This document shows positions 18,846-27,885 of a DNA stretch of 64,000 bases, piece by piece. This DNA is from Palleronia abyssalis (GTDB lineage Bacteria; Pseudomonadota; Alphaproteobacteria; Rhodobacterales; Rhodobacteraceae). The translations under genes were made by a program, and so were the position numbers. Location of the stretch: assembly GCF_900302445.1 (NCBI RefSeq), contig NZ_ONZF01000004.1:124001-188000 (forward strand). Reading direction: 5' to 3'. The notes beneath the pieces are model-generated. The model was given only the letters and a program-made list of their open reading frames with translations. It was not told the DNA's origin and ran no database searches. Numbering within the stretch: position 1 is the stretch's first letter; the number at the start of each line of letters is the position of its first letter.

Positions 18846-19730
18846 TCATCCCATGCGCTCGGACGTATAGGAGCCGGGCGTGGCCGGAAAGACCACCGTT
18901 TTGCTTTCATTGAGGAACACGCGGTGATTGGCATGGGCGTGGATCGCGCGCGCCAGAACCTGCGCCTCGACGTCCCGACCCAGGCTCACGTAATCCTCGT
19001 TAGACTGTGCGTGGGTCACGCGCACGGTGTCCTGCTCGATGATCGGCCCCTCGTCCAGATCGCTGGTGACGTAATGCGACGTCGCCCCGATCAGCTTCAC
19101 GCCCCGCTCATAGGCCTGCTTGTAGGGGTTCGCGCCCTTGAAGGATGGAAGGAACGAGTGGTGGATGTTGATGATCCGCCCCGAATACTCGCGGCACATC
19201 CGGTCCGACAGGACCTGCATGTAGCGCGCCAGCACGATCAGGTCGGCGCCGGCGTCGTCGATGATCTCCATCTGCTTGGCCTCGGCCTCGGCCTTGTTGT
19301 CCTTCGTCACCTTCACGTGGTGGAACGGGATGTCGTGGTTCACCACCAGCTTCTGGTACTCGTGGTGGTTCGAGATCACGGCCACGATGTCGATGGGCAG
19401 CGCGCCGATGCGCCAGCGATACAACAGGTCGTTCAGGCAGTGCCCGAAGCGGCTGACCATCACGACGACGCGCATCTTGCGGCTTTCGTCGTGGAAGGCG
19501 AAGTCCATGTCGAAGCGTTTCGCGACATCGGCGAAGGTGTCCGTCAGGCCGTCGACACCCGCGCCGGTTTCGGGCCGGAAGCTCAACCGCATGAAGAAGC
19601 GGCCGGTGCGCAGGTCGTCGAACTGGGCCGAGTCGACGATGTTGCAGCCCTGATCGGCCAGAAACCCCGAGATCGCGGCGACGATGCCGCGGGTCGAGGG
19701 GCAGGTGACGGTAAGCGCGATTGTATCCAT
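18846..19730 (-). CDS. purU: Formyltetrahydrofolate deformylase PurU, 294 aa
   Basis: PurU hydrolyses 10-formyl-THF to formate and THF, balancing one-carbon pools. An N-terminal ACT domain (about 5-80, CPSTRGIVAAISGFLADQG) is followed by a formyltransferase-fold catalytic domain. That domain carries the N-H-D set: INIHHSFLPSFKG, ATSHYV and DLDEGPIIEQD. Length is standard. It has no cell-wall role, yet it sits inside the dcw cluster between DUF2484 and murB, on the same strand and 64 bp from the DUF2484 stop, so it is probably a lineage-specific insertion. Confidence 0.96.
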   Translation of the reverse strand: MDTIALTVTCPSTRGIVAAISGFLADQGCNIVDSAQFDDLRTGRFFMRLSFRPETGAGVDGLTDTFADVAKRFDMDFAFHDESRKMRVVVMVSRFGHCLNDLLYRWRIGALPIDIVAVISNHHEYQKLVVNHDIPFHHVKVTKDNKAEAEAKQMEIIDDAGADLIVLARYMQVLSDRMCREYSGRIINIHHSFLPSFKGANPYKQAYERGVKLIGATSHYVTSDLDEGPIIEQDTVRVTHAQSNEDYVSLGRDVEAQVLARAIHAHANHRVFLNESKTVVFPATPGSYTSERMG

Positions 19731-19794
19731 GGTGAACTCTCCTTCCCGGTCGCATGTGCCGCAATTCGGTGCATCCGGAAAGGCTGGATGCGAC

Positions 19795-20048
19795 CTAGCG
19801 GGCGCGGCCTCCGACGCGGGCGCGCACCGCGCGCGCGCCCATGATCAACGGCCAGCGCAGGATTGATGCCGCGGCCAGAGCAAACACCGCCCCGGCCAGA
19901 AGCCCCGACGTAGCGACAAGCCAGATCAGGATCGGCACGCCGGTCAAGCCCAGCACCCGCGCCGCCCGCCAATGGTTGTCGCGGGCGGGCAGCATTCCTG
20001 CCACGCATCCCGCGACGATCCAGAGGCAGGCGGCCACGAGCGCAGGGC

Positions 20049-20052
<4 letters not shown>
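19795..20052 (-). CDS. DUF2484 family membrane protein, 85 aa
   Basis: This small protein has two or three hydrophobic helices (about 1-20, 30-48 and 50-68) and a basic C-terminal tail, so it is an inner-membrane protein. Its ATG overlaps the murC stop (ATGA), which implies translational coupling. The family is known mainly from Rhodobacterales, where it typically sits directly after murC. The position suggests a role linked to cell-wall synthesis, but none has been assigned. Confidence 0.85.
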
Positions 20053-21461
<1,409 letters not shown>

Positions 21462-21490
21462 GGCAAAATGCCTTTCGATCTGTTCGTCTT

Positions 21491-22633
21491 TCACCGCATC
21501 TCTCCGCTTGAGGTGTGATTGTCCAGCCCATGGGGGGCATCTCGGCGGTCGAAGCCGGCCAGGGCTTCGACGAGGTCCGCAAGGTCGCCCGCGGCATCGG
21601 GGCGCCCCCGCATCAGGGCAGCGCGGGACATGTGCTCGGCCGCGTCGGGGTTCGACAGGATCGCTTCGATATGGTCGGCCATGACCTCGGGCGTCAGCTT
21701 GCCCTCGGGCAGCATGACGGCCGCCTCGGCCTCGGCCAGGGGGCGCGCGTTGGCGGTCTGCTCGTCGCGCTTGGCGCTGGCGAGGGGGACAAGGATGGAC
21801 GGGCGTCCGATCACAGTCAGGTCGGCCAAGGTCGAGGCGCCCGCGCGGGTGATGACAAGTTGCGCCTCGGGCATGGCGCGGGGCACGTCGATGAAGGGCT
21901 CGACCATCGCGGGGATCCCCGCGGCGTCATAGGCGGCCTCGACCCGCTCGGCATCCTCTGGGCGGGCCTGGTGGTGCATCCGCACATGGCGGCGCAGCGC
22001 CTCGGGCAGCAGCGCGATGGCGTCGGGCACGATGTCGGACATGATCCGCGCGCCCTGGCTGCCGCCCATCACCAGGATCGACATCGGATAATCGCCGGGC
22101 GAGATATAGCCTGCCCCGGCCCGGGCCTTGACGGACTGGCGTACGGGGTTGCCGATATCGACGCCCTCGACCCCGTCGGGCAGCTCGGTCGGCCATGTGC
22201 CGCAGGCGACGGCATTCACGCGCGTGGCGAAGATCTGGTTCACGCGGCCCAGCACGCCATTCTGTTCGTGGATCAGTCGCGGCAGCTTCAGCATCGTTGC
22301 GGCCGCCAGCGCGGGGATCGAGGGATAGCCGCCGAACCCCGCCACTGCGTCGGGCCGGTCGCGGCGCATGGCGGCCAGCGATTGCGCGACACCGCCTGCG
22401 ATGCGGAACGGAACGCCCGCCTTGGCCAGCATCCCGCCGCGCGCGAAGGTGGCGCTGGCGATCTGCTCGACCGAGACCTCATCGGGGAAACCGCCGGCAT
22501 AGCGCGCGCCGCGCGCGTCGGTCGACAGCTTCACCCGCCAGCCGCGTTCCAGCAGGGTTTCGGCCAAGGCTTGCGCGGGGAACATATGGCCCCCGGTCCC
22601 CCCGGCCGCGATCAGGCACAGCGGTGCGGTCAA
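21491..22633 (-). CDS. murG: UDP-N-acetylglucosamine--MurNAc-pentapeptide GlcNAc transferase MurG, 380 aa
   Basis: MurG is a peripheral membrane GT-B glycosyltransferase that turns lipid I into lipid II. The N-terminal glycine loop [10 protein letters not shown] (11-20), [17 protein letters not shown] and the C-terminal donor-binding [12 protein letters not shown] are visible. The start is TTG at 22633, supported by GGGAGG six bases upstream; the nearby ATG is out of frame. The stop overlaps the possible GTG start of murC. Confidence 0.96.
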   Translation of the reverse strand: MTAPLCLIAAGGTGGHMFPAQALAETLLERGWRVKLSTDARGARYAGGFPDEVSVEQIASATFARGGMLAKAGVPFRIAGGVAQSLAAMRRDRPDAVAGFGGYPSIPALAAATMLKLPRLIHEQNGVLGRVNQIFATRVNAVACGTWPTELPDGVEGVDIGNPVRQSVKARAGAGYISPGDYPMSILVMGGSQGARIMSDIVPDAIALLPEALRRHVRMHHQARPEDAERVEAAYDAAGIPAMVEPFIDVPRAMPEAQLVITRAGASTLADLTVIGRPSILVPLASAKRDEQTANARPLAEAEAAVMLPEGKLTPEVMADHIEAILSNPDAAEHMSRAALMRGRPDAAGDLADLVEALAGFDRRDAPHGLDNHTSSGEMR

Positions 22634-22728
22634 GACATCCCTCCCGAGACTTGCACAAATGCGGCCTTATGAGGGGTCAGAACCTTCAATTTCCACCGAT
22701 CCTTTCACTTTCCGCGCATTCCCGCCGA

Positions 22729-23892
22729 TCAGCGGCGCCGTAGCAGGATATCCGAGATCTCGCCCTGCGGCCGTGACCGGGTAAAGGCCAGAAGCATTCC
22801 GACCGAAATCCCCATCGCGATCAGGGACGACCCGCCATAGCTGACGAAGGGCAGGGTCATGCCCTTGGCGGGCAGAAGCCGCACCGCCACGCCCATGTTG
22901 ATCATTGCCTGCACGCCGAAGGTGCAGGCCAGCCCCGTGCCCGCCAGGCGCAGGAACGGATCACGCTCTCGCATCAGGCGGATCAGCGACCGCGCGACGA
23001 TGGTGGCGTAGAGCGCGATGATCAGCACGACCAGGACCAGGCCGTATTCCTCGGCCGCGACGGCGATGATGAAGTCGGTATGCGCGTCGGGAAGCGACCA
23101 CTTCACCTGCCCCTCGCCCACGCCGACGCCCAGGAATCCACCTTCCTGAATCGCGTTGGTCGCGTATCCAAGCTGGGTCCGCGGGTCGAGGTCGGGCGAC
23201 AAGAAGCCGTCGATGCGGCGCGCGAAGTGTTCGGAACTGGAATAGGCCAGCGTTCCCGCGCCCAGCACCGCGCCGCCCAGGATGATCAGCAGCAAAAGCG
23301 GCGCCCCGGCGACGAAATACATCACCCCCCACGAAAACAGCACCAGGCAGGACTGGCCGAAATCGGGCTGCAATGCCAGAAAGCCCACGATCACGAGGCA
23401 CAGCGCGAAGCTCATCGTCTTGCCCGGCGGCCCGTTAAGGTCATGACTGGCCGAGATCATCCAGGCCGCAACCACAATGAAGCCGGGTTTTAGGAACTCG
23501 GACGGCTGGATGCTGGCGAAGCCCAGCGAATACCACCGCACGGCCCCCTTGCCGAAATCGGTTCCCGCGAAGGGCAGGCCGATGACCGCGACGAAGGCGA
23601 CCAGAAAGCCGATCACCGCCAGGCGCCGCACCAGCTTGGGCGACATCATCGTCGTCAGGAACATAGCGACTAGCGCGGCGCCGCCGAACACGCCCTGCCG
23701 GATGACGTAGTGGAACGGCTCGAACCCGTTGCGCGACGCCAGAGGCGGCGAAGCGGCGAGGCCCAGCAGGATGCCGATACAGAACAGAAGAAGGACGCAG
23801 CCCAACGACCACTTGTCGATGGTCCGCCACCACTTGGGAAGGATCGGTTCGCCCACGGAAACGGGCGCCGTGCCATAGACCATCTCGGTCAT
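22729..23892 (-). CDS. ftsW: Putative lipid II flippase / SEDS glycosyltransferase FtsW, 387 aa
   Basis: This SEDS-family protein has about ten membrane helices and polymerises peptidoglycan at the septum. Family motifs include GAVRWYSLGFASIQPSEFLK (the SEDS catalytic-Asp loop region), PDFGQSCLV and the C-terminal LPAKGMTLPFVSYGGSSL. It is the first gene of the run in this window. Upstream lies a divergent flavoprotein gene rather than murD, so the dcw cluster is interrupted at this point. Confidence 0.96.
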   Translation of the reverse strand: MTEMVYGTAPVSVGEPILPKWWRTIDKWSLGCVLLLFCIGILLGLAASPPLASRNGFEPFHYVIRQGVFGGAALVAMFLTTMMSPKLVRRLAVIGFLVAFVAVIGLPFAGTDFGKGAVRWYSLGFASIQPSEFLKPGFIVVAAWMISASHDLNGPPGKTMSFALCLVIVGFLALQPDFGQSCLVLFSWGVMYFVAGAPLLLLIILGGAVLGAGTLAYSSSEHFARRIDGFLSPDLDPRTQLGYATNAIQEGGFLGVGVGEGQVKWSLPDAHTDFIIAVAAEEYGLVLVVLIIALYATIVARSLIRLMRERDPFLRLAGTGLACTFGVQAMINMGVAVRLLPAKGMTLPFVSYGGSSLIAMGISVGMLLAFTRSRPQGEISDILLRRR

Positions 23893-24025
23893 GGGGATAC
23901 TGCCTTTGCCTCGAACCGCCCGGTTTGTCCCGGGTCTGGCGTTAAGCCTAACGAATCACCTTCGACTTGACCAGAATTTTCGCACGCGCTTGCGCCTTCC
24001 CGCCTGTCGGGTCACAGGGGCGGGC

Positions 24026-25207
24026 ATGGAGGTCCAGACCCTGATCCTTGGCGCCGGCGCGGCCGGCCTGATGTGCGCGGCCCATGCGGGTCCCGGCGTG
24101 CTGGTCGTGGACCATGCAAAAAGCCCGGGCGAGAAGATCCGGATCTCGGGCGGGGGACGGTGCAACTTCACCAACATGGGGGTCGAGCCCGAGCGGTTTC
24201 TGTCCGCCAACCCCCATTTCGCGAAATCCGCCCTTCACCGCTACACCCAGTGGGATTTCCTGGGGCTGGTGCAGGCGCATGGCATCGCCTGGCACGAGAA
24301 AACGCTGGGCCAGCTGTTCTGCGATGGCAAGGCCACCCAGATCGTCGACATGCTGCGCGCCGAGATGGCGGGCGCAGAGCTGTGGCTTGGGACGGAGGTC
24401 GGTGAGGTCACCCATGACGGCACCCGGTTCCGCGTGATGCTGACGCGGGCCGGCCAGCGGGTCGAGGTGAAGGCGAAGTCGCTGGTGCTGGCCACCGGGG
24501 GGCTATCGATCCCGAAGATGGGCGCGACCGGGCTGGCCTATCGAATCGCGCAGCAGTTCGGCCATGCGCTGGTGCCCACGCGGCCGGGGCTGGTTCCCTT
24601 CACCTTCACAGGCACGCCGCTGGATCGGCTGAAGGCGCTTGCCGGGGTCGCCACGCCCGCCCGCGTGACCTGCGGGGGGACCGCGTTCGACGAGGCGCTT
24701 CTGTTCACCCATCGCGGACTATCGGGACCCGCGATCCTGCAAATCAGCTCGTACTGGGCCGAGGGGGACAGCGTCACGCTGGACCTCGATCCGGGCGGGC
24801 AGCTTCTGAACGCGCTCAAGGCCGCCCGGAAGGCCGAGGGGCGCAAGGCCCCCCTGACCCATCTGGCGCAACACCTGCCCCAGCGGCTGGCCGCAGCCAT
24901 CCTGCCCGAAGATGCCCCGCCCCGGCTGGCCGATTGCGGCGACGCGGTGTTGAACCGGATCGTGGAGGGGTGCCGCGACTGGACGATGACGCCCGCCGGA
25001 ACGGAAGGGTATCGGACGGCCGAGGTCACACTGGGCGGAATTGATACGGACGGCTTGTCGTCGAAAACGATGGAAAGCCGCCACGTGCCCGGCCTCTATG
25101 CCATCGGCGAGGCGGTGGACGTCACCGGGTGGCTGGGCGGTTACAACTTCCAATGGGCGTGGTCGTCGGGCTGGGCGGCGGGACAGGCGATCGCCGCCAG
25201 ACTCTGA
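24026..25207 (+). CDS. YhiN/HI0933-family NAD(P)/FAD-dependent oxidoreductase, 393 aa
   Basis: The flavoprotein has an N-terminal dinucleotide fold (GAGAAGLMCA, 9-18), then ISGGGRCNFTN typical of the HI0933/YhiN group. An inner LVLATGGLSIPKMGATG segment and the C-terminal FAD-contact motif GGYNFQWAWSSGW complete the family pattern. The physiological substrate is unknown. The ATG at 24026 begins the dinucleotide fold; the longer frame upstream covers the ftsW promoter region and is not supported. It is divergent from ftsW. Confidence 0.92.
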   Translation: MEVQTLILGAGAAGLMCAAHAGPGVLVVDHAKSPGEKIRISGGGRCNFTNMGVEPERFLSANPHFAKSALHRYTQWDFLGLVQAHGIAWHEKTLGQLFCDGKATQIVDMLRAEMAGAELWLGTEVGEVTHDGTRFRVMLTRAGQRVEVKAKSLVLATGGLSIPKMGATGLAYRIAQQFGHALVPTRPGLVPFTFTGTPLDRLKALAGVATPARVTCGGTAFDEALLFTHRGLSGPAILQISSYWAEGDSVTLDLDPGGQLLNALKAARKAEGRKAPLTHLAQHLPQRLAAAILPEDAPPRLADCGDAVLNRIVEGCRDWTMTPAGTEGYRTAEVTLGGIDTDGLSSKTMESRHVPGLYAIGEAVDVTGWLGGYNFQWAWSSGWAAGQAIAARL

Positions 25208-25265
25208 ATCGCGCGGGGTGGCGACCGCGCGACACTAGCCCGCGCGGGGATGCGGGCGCGTCATC

Positions 25266-26252
25266 CTAGCCGGCGCGCGGATGTGGCCGCGCGGGGCTTT
25301 CCTTCAGCAGCCCGCCGACGCCCATCGCCGCGATCTCCTCGTCCGTGGGGGCAATGCCGCAGCAGATCCGTTCGAGCACCCAGTCCGCGCCGTTCAGCGC
25401 CGGGGACCGCGCACAGCCCGGCAGGCCGATCACGGGGCGCACGCCCAAGGTGCCGTAGAACAGCAGGTTGCCCGGATCGACCGGCATCCCGAACCGGGTC
25501 AGAGCGCCCCCCGCCTTCACCAGCCCCATCGGCCCCACGTCGCGCGGGTCCGACGTGGCCGAGGCGGTCAGAAGAAGCGCAAGGTCGCTGTCCACGCCGG
25601 ACAGGGCATCGGCGATGGCGGGGGCGTCGTGGGGGATCGCCTCGGTCCGGTCCAGCACCATACCCAGCCGGTCCAGACGGGTGGCGACCGCCGCCTCTCC
25701 CTTCCCCGGGCCGGCATCGCCCATCGTGGTGATCAGCAGCGTCGCGGTCTTCAGCTTGACTGGCGCCACCGCGATCGCCGCCCCGATGGCCGCCGCCGCA
25801 TCCAGCGCGCCCCGGTCCACCGCGTAGGAGATGATCTTGACCGTCGCGACCATTGTACCCGCCGCCACCCGCGCGAAGGGCGGCAGGGTCGCCACGGTGA
25901 TCATCGGGTCGATCCGGTTCAGCCGGTGCAGCGCCGCGACCTGCAATGACAGGACCCCCGGCCCGGTGGCATAGAAGTTCACGCGGCCCGTCGCCGCCTC
26001 GGTCGCGCGCAGGCCAACGGCGGCGGGATCGGGCACCAGCGCATCCGCGATGCGGGTGGCGGCGGCATCCTCGATCAGGTCGTCGGGGCCGGGATCGGCG
26101 ACCACCACATGGTCGATGCCCGCGGCGCGCAGGGTCGCGATATCCTCGGGCGACAGCACGCGGCCCTTGCGGACGCGCCCGCCCTCGACCTTGTGCGAAT
26201 GGGCCAGGATCGCACCCTCGGCCCGGTCCAGCGGAACCTCTCCGAACTCCAT
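25266..26252 (-). CDS. Molybdopterin-binding protein (MoeA/CinA-like domain), 328 aa
   Basis: The C-terminal two thirds carry a MoCF-type domain. The pattern includes LLITTMGDAGPGKGE, VLDRTEAIPHD, LLLTASATSDPRDVGP and the closing LPGCARSPALNGADWVLERI. Such proteins bind molybdopterin or process molybdenum cofactor for hydroxylases. The ATG overlaps the XdhC stop (TGATG), so the two are coupled. Together they point to insertion or modification of cofactor in a molybdenum hydroxylase encoded elsewhere. The exact reaction is not readable from sequence. Confidence 0.87.
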   Translation of the reverse strand: MEFGEVPLDRAEGAILAHSHKVEGGRVRKGRVLSPEDIATLRAAGIDHVVVADPGPDDLIEDAAATRIADALVPDPAAVGLRATEAATGRVNFYATGPGVLSLQVAALHRLNRIDPMITVATLPPFARVAAGTMVATVKIISYAVDRGALDAAAAIGAAIAVAPVKLKTATLLITTMGDAGPGKGEAAVATRLDRLGMVLDRTEAIPHDAPAIADALSGVDSDLALLLTASATSDPRDVGPMGLVKAGGALTRFGMPVDPGNLLFYGTLGVRPVIGLPGCARSPALNGADWVLERICCGIAPTDEEIAAMGVGGLLKESPARPHPRAG

Positions 26253-27229
26253 CAGCCCTGCCTGAGCCGCTGGGTGATCTGGGCCATGACGGCCACAGCG
26301 ATCTCGGCCGGGCTGCGCGACCCTACGTCAAGGCCCACGGGCGCGTGGATGCGGGCGATCTGATCGTCGGTGAAGCCCCTGCCCTTCAGGCGATCCACCC
26401 GCTTGGCATGGGTCCGGGTCGAGCCGAGGCAGCCGAGGTAGAACACGTCCGAGGCCAGCGCCGCCTCGATCGCCGGATCGTCGAGCTTGGGGTCATGGGT
26501 CAGCGTCACCACCGCCGTGCGCGCGTCCACCCCGAACGCGGCCATTGCCTCGTCCGGCCAGTCGTGCAACAGACGCTCGCCTGGGAAACGCTCGGGGCTG
26601 GCGAAACTTTCGCGCGGATCGACCAGAACGGCGTCATAGCCTGTCAGCCGCGCCATCTGCATCAGCGGTTGGGCGATATGCACGCCACCGACGACCACCA
26701 TGCGCAAGGGCGGATTGTGGATCGCGATGAAGGTGGCGCCGTCCTCGGCAAACCCGGAACGGTCCAGGCGGAAGCGGTCGTGATGGGCGGGGGGCACGGC
26801 AATCCGGCGCGTCCAGTTTTCGGTGTCCACCACATAGGCCACCTGCTGCCGCGCGGTGCGGGCCTTCACGAGGTCGGACAGCAAGGCGGGGGGCATGTCG
26901 CCCTCGCGCACAGGCTCGACCATGACGCGGATGCGCCCGCCGCAAGCCAGGCCCACGGCGAAGGCCTCGTCGTCGGACACGCCGAACTCCAGCAGGCGCG
27001 ATCCGCCTTCCTCGACGGACTCCAGCGCTTCGACCACCACGGCCCCCTCGACGCACCCGCCCGAGACCGATCCCGCGATCTGTCCGTCCCCGGAAATGGC
27101 AAGCTGGCTGCCCACGGGCCGCGGGGCCGAGCCCCAGGTCTCGATCACGGTCGCCAGGACGGCGCCCTTGCCGGAATCGTGCCAGGCTTTCGCGATGGCG
27201 GGAATGTCGTCGAAATGGGTGTCGAGCAT
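26252..27229 (-). CDS. XdhC/CoxI family molybdenum hydroxylase maturation protein, 325 aa
   Basis: XdhC-type proteins bind molybdenum cofactor, promote its sulfuration and hand it to xanthine-dehydrogenase or CO-dehydrogenase-like enzymes. The N-terminal XdhC_CoxI region shows GSAPRPVGSQLAI and GSVSGGCVEGAV. The C-terminal Rossmann-like domain shows VVGGVHIAQPL, YDAVLVDPRESFAS and YLGCLGSTRTHAKR. The ATG at 27229 has GGAGG five bases upstream, whereas the longer frame does not. It is coupled to the molybdopterin-binding gene and lies near a MoxR/VWA pair, which fits a Cox-like accessory set. Confidence 0.92.
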   Translation of the reverse strand: MLDTHFDDIPAIAKAWHDSGKGAVLATVIETWGSAPRPVGSQLAISGDGQIAGSVSGGCVEGAVVVEALESVEEGGSRLLEFGVSDDEAFAVGLACGGRIRVMVEPVREGDMPPALLSDLVKARTARQQVAYVVDTENWTRRIAVPPAHHDRFRLDRSGFAEDGATFIAIHNPPLRMVVVGGVHIAQPLMQMARLTGYDAVLVDPRESFASPERFPGERLLHDWPDEAMAAFGVDARTAVVTLTHDPKLDDPAIEAALASDVFYLGCLGSTRTHAKRVDRLKGRGFTDDQIARIHAPVGLDVGSRSPAEIAVAVMAQITQRLRQG

Positions 27230-27349
27230 CGGATCCTCCGCCGCCTTACATGGCGTATCGGCACGCAGGTGCAAGCTGGACGTTGGGCGCAGACGGGCAA
27301 CGGGTCCAGATGTGGCGACCAGCGACCCGGACCGACACCATGCGCCCTT

Positions 27350-27727
27350 CTACGATCGGCCGATGGGTCCGATATGGGTGGATTTGAAGCCCTCGGGGGT
27401 TTTCGGACCGCAATCAAGCATACGGTCGAACCCCGAATGCCCCGGTCAGAGAACGCCCAATACAGATATGGTCGCCTTGTCCGTCGCGACGCCGAGGGCG
27501 AAGAGGACGGCGCGAAAGCCGTAAATGTGGGTGGAATTATAGGCGACGGCGCCCAATCTGGGGCCAAACGCATAGGCCGCGAAACTGATATTGGGTGCGA
27601 AGAACAGAATGACGGCGATCCACCATGCCGTCCCGCCCCCGACGAATACGACCAAGATCAGCGCGCCCGCGAAAATCAGGGCGCCTTCCATACGCTGCCA
27701 GGCAATCGTGTCCATCGGCGCGTCCAT
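27350..27727 (-). pseudogene. DUF4260 family membrane protein interrupted by an in-frame TGA
   Basis: Codons from 27727 give a DUF4260-like small membrane protein (WQRMEGALIF..., AWWIAVILFFAPNIS, GPRLGAVAYNSTHIYG) until a TGA at 27446-27448. Continuing in the same frame past the stop gives PGHSGFDRML, a CG, then TPEGFKSTHIG and a TAG at 27350. That tail is the family's C-terminal signature (usually W-x-AHxGxDRxxGYGLKY...GFKxTH). The stop sits at the position of the conserved Trp, so TGG to TGA is the simplest change. Further substitutions in the tail (GYGLKY to DCGPKT) suggest decay rather than a read error. A TTG at 27742 could also start it. Confidence 0.75.
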
Positions 27728-27835
27728 GTTTTGCCTGGCCAAATGTATGCCAGCCGGCTGGACCCGCGCGTCAATTCAGATGCGGTCGCGACGGAAAGAA
27801 CCGTTCCGTTCATTCCGGCCGGTTCAGACGAAGAC

Positions 27836-27860
27836 GCCCCCGTGGTCTTTTCACGGGGGC
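27836..27860 (-). terminator. Terminator of the OmpA-family gene
   Basis: Perfect 9-bp stem (GCCCCCGTG / CACGGGGGC) with a 7-nt loop, 25 bp past the stop; the T run after it is weak. Confidence 0.6.
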
Positions 27861-27885
27861 GCTCAAGCAAGTTATCGGCGCTTGA

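Noticed and set aside
23940-23953. Inverted repeat CGTTA-AGCC-TAACG between ftsW and the flavoprotein gene considered as an operator
   Set aside because: The arms are only five bases and no matching second site or known consensus was found.
27446-27448. In-frame TGA considered as selenocysteine or programmed readthrough
   Set aside because: The position corresponds to a conserved Trp, not Cys, and no stem-loop suited to selenocysteine insertion was seen; decay is simpler.
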